Below, piece by piece: positions 51,967 through 60,389 of a stretch of DNA of 64,000 bases. Positions within the stretch are counted from its first letter, which is position 1. Every line of letters starts with the position of its first letter. The notes below the pieces were generated by a model, which worked only from the letters and a program-made list of their open reading frames with translations, did no database searches and was not told where the DNA came from. A program made the translations under genes and the position numbers. Source of the stretch: CAWEPK01 sp963835595 (GTDB lineage Bacteria; Desulfobacterota; Syntrophorhabdia; Syntrophorhabdales; WCHB1-27); the NCBI GenBank assembly GCA_963835595.1, contig CAWIGL010000002.1, forward strand, positions 2,852,001 through 2,916,000, read 5' to 3'.

Positions 51967-54675
51967 CTATTTCGGCGGGGGGTCTTCGACCACCCGGACG
52001 AGGTCGCCCGGCCGGAGCCACTTGGCGTAGGCCGTCTGCACCTCGCCTGCCGAAAGGGCGACGTATTTATAGGCAGCGAGGACCGGCTCGTCGAGGGGCA
52101 GGAAATGGGTCGAGAGGTAGATGAGCTTCTCGGCGATCAGGTCTACGCTCGATTGCGACAGCGGTATCTCCCGCAAAAGGAGGGCCTTGGCCCGGCCGAG
52201 CTCTTCGGGCGGCACGGGCGTTGTCTGCATCTGCCCCAGGTCGCGCAGCACGATAGCCGAGGCTTTATCCACGTTCTTCGGGTCGCAGCCGAAGGTGACG
52301 CCGTAGATCGAGCGCGTCACCCCCATGTCGAAGCTTGACGATACTGTGTAGACGAGGCCGGTCTCCTCCCTCAGGTCGCGGAAGAGCCGGGTAGCGTAGA
52401 AGGCCCCGCCGAGGACGTGGTTCCCCAGCTCAAGGGCGTAGTATTCCGGGTCCGACCGCGTAAGGCCGAGGGTCTGCGCGAGGGCGACCTCCGCCTGCAC
52501 CCTGCTGCGGTCCGGCACACCGGCGGAGGAAGGGCCGTTCGGCGGGACGGCCGGCAGGAAGGTCTCGGGCTGCGGCCCCTCGGCCTTCCACGCGCCGAAG
52601 TATTTTTCGATGACCTCTCTCGCGCCTTCCGGCGTCACCTTCCCCATGACGACGACGGTCGTCAGATCGGGCCGGAAGACCTTCCTGAAATAGGCCTTAA
52701 CGTCGTCGAGCGAAAGCGAAGAGATGCTCTGCGGCGTCGCCTCCCGTAAGGATGGGTCGCCCTTCGGGAATAGCGCTTCGGCCAGCGCCTTTTTCGTGAG
52801 ATAATCGGGGCTTTCGAGCCTGCCTGCGGCAGTGGCCGCGACCTGCCGCCTGACGACCTCGAAGGCCGCTTCCGGCAGGCCGGGGTTCAGCTCATTGTCG
52901 GCGAGGAGCCGTACACCCCTGTCGAAGTGGCCGGCGAGCGCCTTCAGGCTGAAATCGGCCCCGGCCGACTCCTGTGCGCCTATCCCGTCGAGGGCCTTCT
53001 GGAAGGCGACGCGGTCGAGGGTCGCGCTGCCGTAAGAGAACAACTGCTCCAGCACTTCGTCCACGCCCTTTTTCCCTTTCGGCGTCTCCATGTCGGAGTT
53101 GCTCCTGACGTGGCCGTAAACGCTGACCGTGTCGCTGACGGACTCCGGCTGCACGATGAGCTTGAGGCCGTTGGGAAGAACCGTCACGGTGGGGTTGACG
53201 GCAGACTTCGGTATCTCCAAGCGCTTGAGCGCCTTTTCCGCCCAACCGGGCAGCTTGACCGGCTTTACGTGGGCGGGCGTGAAGGACTCGACCTTCGGCC
53301 CGCCGGCCCTCCCCGGCATCGCCTTGCCCGACGATTCCGGCGTGAGGATCGAGACGACGGAGTGCTCCATGTCGAGGTATCTCCTTGCTGCTGCGTTCAC
53401 GTCCTCGGGGGATACCTTCTCGATGGCTCGCACGACATCTTCCGGCGATTCTTTCCCCTGTAACGCCAGGGCATCGGACCATGTGTCGGCGAGGCCCAGG
53501 ACTGAATTCTTCCTCAGCTCCGCCTTCGTCCGCCTCGTCTTTTTCGCTGCTTCGACGAGATCGGCGGGCAGGCCTTTCTTAAGACTTTCCGCCAGTATCG
53601 CCCGCATCTCCTTCACGAGGGCCTCCGCGTCTGCCCCCTTCGGGAAGGCGGCCAGCGCGTACCCGAGGCCTCCCTGCGGCATCGTATCGAGGCTGAACCC
53701 CGCATATAGGGCCTTTCCTTCAGGCACAAGCCCGAAGAGCGCGCCCCGCTGGCTGCTCAGGGCGTCGGCGAGGACGCGGCAGGCGGGGTGGTCGGGGCTG
53801 TCGTAGCCCGGCAGGCGGAAGGCGATAACGGCCAGCCCGTAGGACTCGTCCGTCCTGAGGCGTATCGTCTCCGCCTTGACGGGCGACAAGTGGAAGGCGG
53901 GCCTGGCAGGGAGCTTCTTCGGGGGGATGCGGCCGAAATGGCCCTTGATGGCGGCGAGGGCCTTTTCCGGCTCCACGTCGCCCACAACTACGAGAATGGC
54001 GTTGTTCGGCGCGTACCACGTCTCGTGGAATTTTTTCAGCATCTGCCCCGTCGTCTTATCGAAGGACGCGACGCTCCCGAGGGGGCTTTCCTCGTAAGGG
54101 GTCCCCTTGAACATGTCCGCGAGCAGCTTCGTGTAGAAGATGAACTCGGGACTCGAATAGTCCTGCGCCACCTCCTGCTCGATGGCGCCCCTCTCCCGGC
54201 CCCAGAGTTTTTCGCTGTCGAGGACGCCCCTCATCCTGATGGCCTCTATGTGGAGGGCCACGTCGAGGTCTGCCGATGGGACGGTCAGGAAATATTGCGT
54301 GATCGTCTGCTGGGTGTCGGCGTTGAACTTCCCTCCCATAGCTGCGATGATGCCGGCCAACTGGTCTGCCGAAAGGCCGGGGCTTCCCCTGAACATCATG
54401 TGCTCCTGCGCGTGCGCCATGCCTGGGAAGCCGGGCGGGGCCTCGACCGAGCCGACGAGGTAGTTGACCATCGTGGTGACGACGGGCGCCAGCGTGTTGC
54501 GCACGATGACGACCCTCATGCCGTTTTGCAGCGTCGCCCTCAGCACGCCCTGCTCCGGTCCGGCTTCTTTGGGCCCGGCCCCGGCAGCCGGCGCAAGAAC
54601 GAGCAGGGCGGCAAGGATGAGCGCAAGGGCTCCAGCCGTCGGCGCAACGCGTAACGATCCTGGATTTTTAGCCAT
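51967..54675 (-). CDS. Exported M16-family (pitrilysin-type) zinc metallopeptidase
   Basis: 902 residues from the ATG at 54675 with AGGAGA upstream. A signal peptide ends near residue 33. Two M16 halves are present. The first carries the zinc-binding inverted motif HxxEH (His88, Glu91, His92) and the third ligand Glu near 168, so it should be active. The second half (from about 485) lacks the motif, as in PqqL/ymxG-type peptidases. A periplasmic location is implied. Substrates are oligopeptides by family. Confidence 0.9.
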   Translation of the reverse strand: MAKNPGSLRVAPTAGALALILAALLVLAPAAGAGPKEAGPEQGVLRATLQNGMRVVIVRNTLAPVVTTMVNYLVGSVEAPPGFPGMAHAQEHMMFRGSPGLSADQLAGIIAAMGGKFNADTQQTITQYFLTVPSADLDVALHIEAIRMRGVLDSEKLWGRERGAIEQEVAQDYSSPEFIFYTKLLADMFKGTPYEESPLGSVASFDKTTGQMLKKFHETWYAPNNAILVVVGDVEPEKALAAIKGHFGRIPPKKLPARPAFHLSPVKAETIRLRTDESYGLAVIAFRLPGYDSPDHPACRVLADALSSQRGALFGLVPEGKALYAGFSLDTMPQGGLGYALAAFPKGADAEALVKEMRAILAESLKKGLPADLVEAAKKTRRTKAELRKNSVLGLADTWSDALALQGKESPEDVVRAIEKVSPEDVNAAARRYLDMEHSVVSILTPESSGKAMPGRAGGPKVESFTPAHVKPVKLPGWAEKALKRLEIPKSAVNPTVTVLPNGLKLIVQPESVSDTVSVYGHVRSNSDMETPKGKKGVDEVLEQLFSYGSATLDRVAFQKALDGIGAQESAGADFSLKALAGHFDRGVRLLADNELNPGLPEAAFEVVRRQVAATAAGRLESPDYLTKKALAEALFPKGDPSLREATPQSISSLSLDDVKAYFRKVFRPDLTTVVVMGKVTPEGAREVIEKYFGAWKAEGPQPETFLPAVPPNGPSSAGVPDRSRVQAEVALAQTLGLTRSDPEYYALELGNHVLGGAFYATRLFRDLREETGLVYTVSSSFDMGVTRSIYGVTFGCDPKNVDKASAIVLRDLGQMQTTPVPPEELGRAKALLLREIPLSQSSVDLIAEKLIYLSTHFLPLDEPVLAAYKYVALSAGEVQTAYAKWLRPGDLVRVVEDPPPK

Positions 54676-54860
54676 TCTTGTCTCCTGTGATTGGGCTTTT
54701 GGGCACGCCTTTAACATCATATATGTCCCGGCTTCGACGATGTCAAAGTCTTGCGCCTTATCGATGCGCTTTTCGCCCTTCGCCTCATCACTCGCCGTCC
54801 TGTACTTTCACGCGGCCGCACCCTATAATTACGGTAATAAATACTATGCGGAGGATGACG

Positions 54861-55418
54861 ATGATGGATGTTGCGGAGGCGATAGCGAGCAGGAAGAGCG
54901 TGAGGGCTTACGACGACAGGCCTGTGCCTGCCGACCTCGTGTCGAAGGTCGTCGAGGCGGGCCGATGGGCGCCCAACGCGGGGCCTTTTCAGATCACCGT
55001 AATAAGAAGCGCGGGTCTCAGGCAGACGATCAACGACCGGACGCTCGACTTCATGGTCCATTCCGACGTCCCGTTCATGCGGCAGCGGGCGGCCCTGCCG
55101 GGGTACCAGCCGCTCTACGGCGCGCCGGTCCTGATCCTCCTTTCCGCTTCCCCCGACGGGCCTTTCGGCGCGGTCAACACGGCCCTCGCTGCGGAGAACA
55201 TGCTGCTCGCGGCCTGCGGCCTGGGGCTCGGGTCGTGCTTCCTCGTCTCCCCCACGCGGGTCCTGAACGGGGAGGCCAACAAAGACCTAGCGCGGGAGGC
55301 GGGCGTGCCGGAGGGGCATACGGTCTGCTGCGCGGTGATCGTCGGGTACGCGGCGGCGCAGAACAAGTTTGTCCTCGGCGAGCGCACGAAAAAGGGCGAG
55401 GTGAAATACATCGATTGA
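54861..55418 (+). CDS. Nitroreductase-family FMN oxidoreductase
   Basis: 185 residues. GGAGG at 54850-54854 is six bases before the ATG at 54861, so this start is preferred to 54846. FMN-binding ASRKSVRAYDDRPV near 10-23, WAPNAGPFQI near 40-49 and GLGSCFLV near 120 are present. It is a compact nitroreductase similar to ferredoxin-fused types but without Fe-S. It is flanked by the divergent M16 gene and by the convergent dehydratase gene. Substrate unknown. Confidence 0.85.
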   Translation: MMDVAEAIASRKSVRAYDDRPVPADLVSKVVEAGRWAPNAGPFQITVIRSAGLRQTINDRTLDFMVHSDVPFMRQRAALPGYQPLYGAPVLILLSASPDGPFGAVNTALAAENMLLAACGLGLGSCFLVSPTRVLNGEANKDLAREAGVPEGHTVCCAVIVGYAAAQNKFVLGERTKKGEVKYID

Positions 55419-55561
55419 AAGGAAGGCCGGGAGTTGTGGGGCCTGGTAAAAGACCAGAACCCCGGCGCCGCCGGTCCTGTTCGACGCCATAAGCGGCGTA
55501 ACGAGGAGACGCGTCTTCTTCCCGGGACCGGAGCGCCGCCGGTCATTGTAATGGACTATGC

Positions 55562-56998
55562 TTACATCTTGACGCCTGCCAGCCTCTTGGCCGCGCGCTT
55601 CTTGCTCTCCAGGTCGGTCTCCCGGTAGATCGTTACCCTGTGCGCCTCCGGCGAGCCGCCGCCGTGGATGTCGGAGATCGTGTCCGCGCTCTCCAGCGCC
55701 ATCTTCTCGACGAACCTGTACATCTTGACCCTGTCCTCCACAGAATGGCCGGCCGCAGCGCTCAGGTACTTCTTCAGGAGCGGCCCGACCTCCGGGTTGT
55801 CGAAGTCCCTGTCGGAAGGCAGGTCCGAGACGAAGCCGCCGCAGATATCGACCATCAGCCGGATCGCCTCGGCCACCTCCTTGCCCTCGTGGATCTTCGA
55901 GGCGTTGGCGAGGACCGTGTCTATGTAGTAGTTCCCCGAAGGCTGCTTCTGCCCCTCGTACGAGGCGGCGAGGCAGCAGGCGTAGAGCGTCTCCGCCCGG
56001 TGGATCATGTCGATGATCTTCTGCTTGTGGTGGCTTACCTTGGCGGTGCCGTTGTAATCCATCAGTGTCAGGGCGGCGCCTATCATGCAGTCGATCTTGC
56101 CCGACTTGCACCCGCCGTGGCTCTGTCTGTGGAGGGACGAGAACTTGACGACCATATCAGCAGCGAACTCTGTCTCGCCGCACATGAAGACGCGCTCCCA
56201 CGGAACGAAGACGTCGTTGAAGATGATCGTCGGGCAGTACTTCGAATAGCGCGTATTGCCGATGTCGCAGCCGCCGATCTCCCGCGTGTCGAGGGTCGAT
56301 CTGCCGACGACGTGGATCAGGCCCTTCGTGTCTGCCGGGACCGCGAAGGCGACTGCGTAGTCCTTGTCCGCCTTGCCCATCGCCCGCGTCGGCAGGACTA
56401 TGATCTCGTGGCACGAAAGGGATCCCGTCTGGTGGGCCTTCGCGCCGCGCACCACGATCCCGTCCTTCTTCTTCTCGACGACGTGGAGGTACATGTCTTT
56501 GTCCGGCTGGTCTGTCGGCCCGAGAGAGCGGTCGCCCTTCACGTCCGTCACGCCCGCGTTTGCGGTCAGGTCGTTCTTCTGCACGTGTTTGAGGAACTCG
56601 GTGTAGCGGGCGTTGTACTCCGTCCCGTACTTCCGGTCGATGTCGTAGGTGACGATGGCGAGCGTCGAGAGGCAGTCGAGCCCCGTGCAGCGCTGGTGGC
56701 ACGTCCCGACGAAGTTGCCCAGCTTCCGGTTGACCTTCACCCGCGCCACCAGGTCCTCGATGCTCGAAGGGGGCAGGGTGAAGCGGTTGACCGGCTCGTT
56801 GATGAGGGGCGACTGCGTCACGACGTACTGCTTGTACTCGTCGATGCCCGCTATCTCGTAGGTCGCGCCCGTCGCCTCGATGCCGGCCCGCAGGCGCGGG
56901 TTGTCCACGATATTGTCGAGCCGCTCGCCGAACATATAGGCCGTGGGCTTGAGCGCCCTCAGCGACTCTATGTATTCGTCTTTTGTCTTGAGTCCCAT
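55562..56998 (-). CDS. abfD: 4-hydroxybutyryl-CoA dehydratase / vinylacetyl-CoA delta-isomerase
   Basis: 478 residues, the acyl-CoA-dehydrogenase-like HpaB fold. The [4Fe-4S] ligands of the Clostridium aminobutyricum enzyme (Cys99, Cys103, His292, Cys299) are all matched: Cys100 and Cys104 in TCHQRCTG, and His290 and Cys297 in HRQSHGGC. This distinguishes it from flavin monooxygenases (HpaB) that lack the cluster. The enzyme dehydrates 4-hydroxybutyryl-CoA to crotonyl-CoA by a radical mechanism and also isomerises vinylacetyl-CoA. A GntR/FCD regulator lies upstream in the same direction. No 4-hydroxybutyrate CoA-transferase is adjacent. Confidence 0.88.
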   Translation of the reverse strand: MGLKTKDEYIESLRALKPTAYMFGERLDNIVDNPRLRAGIEATGATYEIAGIDEYKQYVVTQSPLINEPVNRFTLPPSSIEDLVARVKVNRKLGNFVGTCHQRCTGLDCLSTLAIVTYDIDRKYGTEYNARYTEFLKHVQKNDLTANAGVTDVKGDRSLGPTDQPDKDMYLHVVEKKKDGIVVRGAKAHQTGSLSCHEIIVLPTRAMGKADKDYAVAFAVPADTKGLIHVVGRSTLDTREIGGCDIGNTRYSKYCPTIIFNDVFVPWERVFMCGETEFAADMVVKFSSLHRQSHGGCKSGKIDCMIGAALTLMDYNGTAKVSHHKQKIIDMIHRAETLYACCLAASYEGQKQPSGNYYIDTVLANASKIHEGKEVAEAIRLMVDICGGFVSDLPSDRDFDNPEVGPLLKKYLSAAAGHSVEDRVKMYRFVEKMALESADTISDIHGGGSPEAHRVTIYRETDLESKKRAAKRLAGVKM

Positions 56999-57035
56999 TA
57001 TTCCTTACCTCCTTACAAGTGTGATAACACGGGAA

Positions 57036-57740
57036 CTAGAATTCCGAACGTTCCTGCTCAGCGAGCATCTGCCGGACGGCCTCAAGGACCTGCCGCTTGA
57101 CGCTCGACACGTGCTCCGCGATGATCGCCCGCGCCGTATCCGCGTCCTTGCGCACCATGCAGTCGTATATCTGCTGGTGCTCCTCATCGACCGACTTGAG
57201 GGACGACACGGGCAGGTAATTGCCGCCGTACTTCAGGAAGAGTATGTCGAAGAGGTTCTGGAGGATGCGCATCTGCGTCTCTTTCCCCGATATCGACGCG
57301 AGGGTCAGGTGGAACTCCATGTTCTTGAAGAGCCTCTCCTTCAGGTACGACTCGCGCTGCGCTGACCTGTGGGCCTCCAAGGCCGACTTCAATTGGGCGA
57401 GCGCAGCCGCATCCATCCGCTCGACCGCGGGCTTGACGAGGGAAGTCTCCAACAGCTCCCGCAGCTCGTAAATCTCCTCTATCTCCTTCGTGCTGAAAGG
57501 GGCCATCACGTAGCCCCTGTTCGCCTCGTGGCGCACGAACCCCTGGAGCTCAAGCCATTTCAATGCCTGGATGATCGGCGTGGGGCTCATCTGGAGCCGC
57601 TCGGCAAGCTCGCGGTAGGCGATCTTCTGCCCCGGCACGAGCTCTTTCCTGTACAGCATCCGGCGCAGGCCCTGGTATGCGGCGCGGCTCCGGTCCTCCC
57701 CTTCCTGCTGCTTATTGTCCGTCCCTGCCTTTGCTGCCAC
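57036..57740 (-). CDS. GntR-family (FadR/FCD) transcriptional regulator
   Basis: 234 residues. The N-terminal winged helix (AYRELAERLQMSPTPIIQAL near 41-60) binds DNA. The C-terminal FCD helical bundle (ELRELLETSLVKPAVERM near 93-110, HRSAQRES, EHVSSVKRQ) binds an organic acid or acyl-CoA. It lies 37 bases upstream of the dehydratase gene, same strand, and probably regulates it. It is preceded by repeat A copy 2, which would supply part of its upstream region. Confidence 0.9.
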   Translation of the reverse strand: MAAKAGTDNKQQEGEDRSRAAYQGLRRMLYRKELVPGQKIAYRELAERLQMSPTPIIQALKWLELQGFVRHEANRGYVMAPFSTKEIEEIYELRELLETSLVKPAVERMDAAALAQLKSALEAHRSAQRESYLKERLFKNMEFHLTLASISGKETQMRILQNLFDILFLKYGGNYLPVSSLKSVDEEHQQIYDCMVRKDADTARAIIAEHVSSVKRQVLEAVRQMLAEQERSEF

Positions 57741-58287
57741 GCCTTCTCCCCGATCCGATGCGCAGAATTGAATGCTTCGGGCATCAACTTGTTCATTCCC
57801 TGTAGCTTGCTACAGGGATATCATCAGCTTCCCACGATAAGAGCCTTTTTGCGCGCCCTGTCGTCCCCGCGCTTTTTGCATCCGACTATCACCCTTGGAG
57901 CTTTGGCACGCCTTATAACAGGCAATCATTGGGGCTTCCGCGCCCCCCTCCACGAGCAAAGCTCGCGGAGCCTCCTCCCTCACCAAAAGCGTCCAGCGGA
58001 TACCCTGCTGCTTGCAGCAGGGTCATTCAATGCGCCGAGAATCAACCTAAAAATGTAATTAATCGGCTGCGCCGGCGTCAAGTACATTATAACACTTACG
58101 CCAATTTACCGCACCTTGCGCGGTAGATGCACCCGTGTTCCGGCGTTGACCGGATGATTGACAGACTTACGGCCTCTTGCATATACTCTGCACATATTTA
58201 AAAGCCCACCTTTCGGGACCTGTCCGTGGGACATAAAAGATCGCCGGGATTTCGATATAGAGCGCCAACGAGAAGGAGATCGATGCC
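57741..58287. other. 547-base divergent region with repeat A copy 2
   Basis: Holds the repeat at 57782-58022. The remaining 265 bases upstream of the FAD oxidoreductase contain AAGGAGAT before its ATG and an AT-rich stretch (about 58050-58105), but no convincing promoter pair. No gene seen. Confidence 0.5.
57782..58022 (-). repeat. Palindrome-bounded dispersed repeat family A, copy 2
   Basis: Inverted copy of 18671-18899. It ends with CCCTGTAGC-TT-GCTACAGGG on the left and CCCTGCTGC-TT-GCAGCAGGG on the right. Several interior hairpins (GAGCAAAGCTC, GGGGCTTCCGCGCCCC) are shared in form rather than exact sequence. Diverged but clearly homologous. Confidence 0.8.
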
Positions 58288-59721
58288 ATGAGCTTTTCGA
58301 GAAGAGACCTGTTGAAAGGTGCGGGAGGGCTGGCCCTAGGCCTCGGCGCAAGGGAGGTCCTGGGCGTCAGGCGCGGGATAGCGGCCGAGCCGCAGGTAGG
58401 GGCGGGCAAGCCGGCGCGGACGGCCGCCGGAAGCGGCGCCGGGGGATACTACAGGGAGCCTGCACGGGACATCCCCGTAGCCAGGGATGTCGATGTCCTC
58501 GTGGTAGGCGGGGGGATGGCCGGCGTTTGCGCGGCCTCGGCGGCCGGGCGCATGGGCGCAAAGACGCTCCTCGTGGAATATTTCGGGTGCCTTGGCGGGA
58601 ACGCAACAACCGGTATGGTCAACAACTTCTGCGGCTACACCACCATGGGGAGAGGCCGCATACAAATCGTTAAAGGGACCGGCGGAAGGATACACGAAAA
58701 GCTGCTGGCCCGCCACGGGGTCAAATCGATAAAGAGCTTTACGTTCAACCCCGAAATACTCAAGGTGGTCCTCGACGGCGAAATGGCCGAAGCGGGCGTC
58801 GAATGCCTGTTCTATACGCAGATGGTCGCGCCCCTGATGGAAAAAAATGCCGTCGGAGGGGTGGTTGTCGAGAACAAGGGAGGGCGGCAGGCGATCCGGG
58901 CCGCGAGGGTGATAGATTGTACAGGGGACGGCGACGTGTGCGCGTCGGCCGGCGTCCCTTTCGAGATGGGCGATGGGAAAGGCGGCTTCCAGGGATGCGA
59001 CATGGCCTTCCAGCTCGTGAACGTGGGTGACGATTTCGATCCCGCCGCCGTAGGCCCTCTCGCGGCTGAGGCCATGAAATCGGGAGAATACGGCATAACG
59101 AGGCCCCAGGTCATCATACAGAACATCGCGATCCCCGGCGCTTACTGGGTCAACTGGGCCGGTGTGCCGTCGGTGGTGAACGGTACGAACCCTTACGACC
59201 TCAGCCGGGCCACCATCGAAGGCAGGAAGCTGGTTTATGAGCTGTTGAGGTTCCTCCGGGACAAAGTACGGGGCGCCAAAAACGCGGACATCATCGCTAC
59301 GGCCGCGAAGATAGGCTTGAGGGAGACGCGGCGGGTCGCAGGCGAGTACGTCCTGACCGGCGACCAGGTGCTGCAAGGGGCCAAATTCGAGGACGGGATC
59401 GGGGCGTGCGCCTGGCCCATCGAGATCGTAGACCCGGTCAAGGGGCGCAAGTTCATCAACCTGAAGGATGAAGATTTTTACCTGATCCCTTACAGGTGCC
59501 TGATCCCGAAGCAGGTGGACAACCTCTTGATGGCAGGACGCTTCATCAGTTGCACGCACGAGGCCCAGGCGTCCGTGCGGGTGATGGGACCGGCCGCAGT
59601 CATGGGGCAGGCGGCAGGGACCGCCGCCGCGCGCTCCCTCAAGGAAAACGTCGCGCCGAGGATGCTGGACGTAGGGCTTTTGCAAGGCGACCTTAAGCAC
59701 GCAGGCGCGTTCCTGGGCTAG
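58288..59721 (+). CDS. Tat-exported FAD-dependent oxidoreductase
   Basis: 477 residues with a twin-arginine signal (SRRDLLKGAGG) and predicted cleavage in the 30-40 region. The FAD-binding GGGMAG lies at 74-79, with the typical CLGGNATTGMV segment (about 100-110) of FAD-dependent oxidoreductases distantly related to fumarate reductase. A conserved end MAGRFISCTHEAQASVRVMG positions the C-terminal FAD loop. It is probably periplasmic and alone, between the regulator region and the AOR cluster. Substrate unknown; export makes an electron-transfer partner cytochrome plausible. Confidence 0.82.
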   Translation: MSFSRRDLLKGAGGLALGLGAREVLGVRRGIAAEPQVGAGKPARTAAGSGAGGYYREPARDIPVARDVDVLVVGGGMAGVCAASAAGRMGAKTLLVEYFGCLGGNATTGMVNNFCGYTTMGRGRIQIVKGTGGRIHEKLLARHGVKSIKSFTFNPEILKVVLDGEMAEAGVECLFYTQMVAPLMEKNAVGGVVVENKGGRQAIRAARVIDCTGDGDVCASAGVPFEMGDGKGGFQGCDMAFQLVNVGDDFDPAAVGPLAAEAMKSGEYGITRPQVIIQNIAIPGAYWVNWAGVPSVVNGTNPYDLSRATIEGRKLVYELLRFLRDKVRGAKNADIIATAAKIGLRETRRVAGEYVLTGDQVLQGAKFEDGIGACAWPIEIVDPVKGRKFINLKDEDFYLIPYRCLIPKQVDNLLMAGRFISCTHEAQASVRVMGPAAVMGQAAGTAAARSLKENVAPRMLDVGLLQGDLKHAGAFLG

Positions 59722-60389
59722 GGTTGCGCGTGCGGCCGGGTTAATTATCCTATAGGATGCCAAGCACCTGGCCGAGTGGATGCAATGTTTTATTATGTCA
59801 CCTTATTGAATCGTTATGTGCCATTTGCTTAAACAAAGCGACAGGACCGGTCGAGAGATAATGGAATGATTTCAATCTTACGCGGTCACCGGTAACCTGG
59901 CGAAAAAGCTGATTATCCGGCGCAGGTTCGTGCTCTGTCGCGATGTCTTGCGCAGCCTGTCCATCGGGTAACGTCATGGTCGATGGCCCCGCCTCCCGGC
60001 ATTGCGCCGAGGTTATTAGCTTTTGAAACCCTCCTTTTTGTATGGAGCGATGCACGATCAACGGCATATGAATTGCAAAGCCTCATCACATAAAAAATAG
60101 GAGCGGTGCACCCGGGACGGGCATCAAACGGAAGGCCGGGCAAGCACCCATCCGTTGGAAGGAATGGAAAATTTCCCGAACGGCAACCCCTGCATGAAGG
60201 AAAATCTCGGACATCGTCGAAACCTGCCTGCACTTACAGCGCCACACCTTGGTCCAGGGAAATCTCTGAAAGAAATGATTGGATCTATCTCTCGGTTTGC
60301 TATCGAGAAAAAGTCTATAATGAAAGGCCGTGAGTCGGCGGGATTGGTAGGCCGTTAAGGATACGAAAAAGATAATAGGAGGCGCACGA
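59722..60389. other. 668-base intergenic stretch without recognisable gene
   Basis: Both strands were read. Small open frames exist but show no family resemblance, no ribosome sites and uneven codon use. A -10 TATAAT at 60316-60321 and AGGAGG near 60376 probably serve the AOR gene. Base composition is less GC-rich than its neighbours, so part may be the remnant of a lost insertion. Confidence 0.5.
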
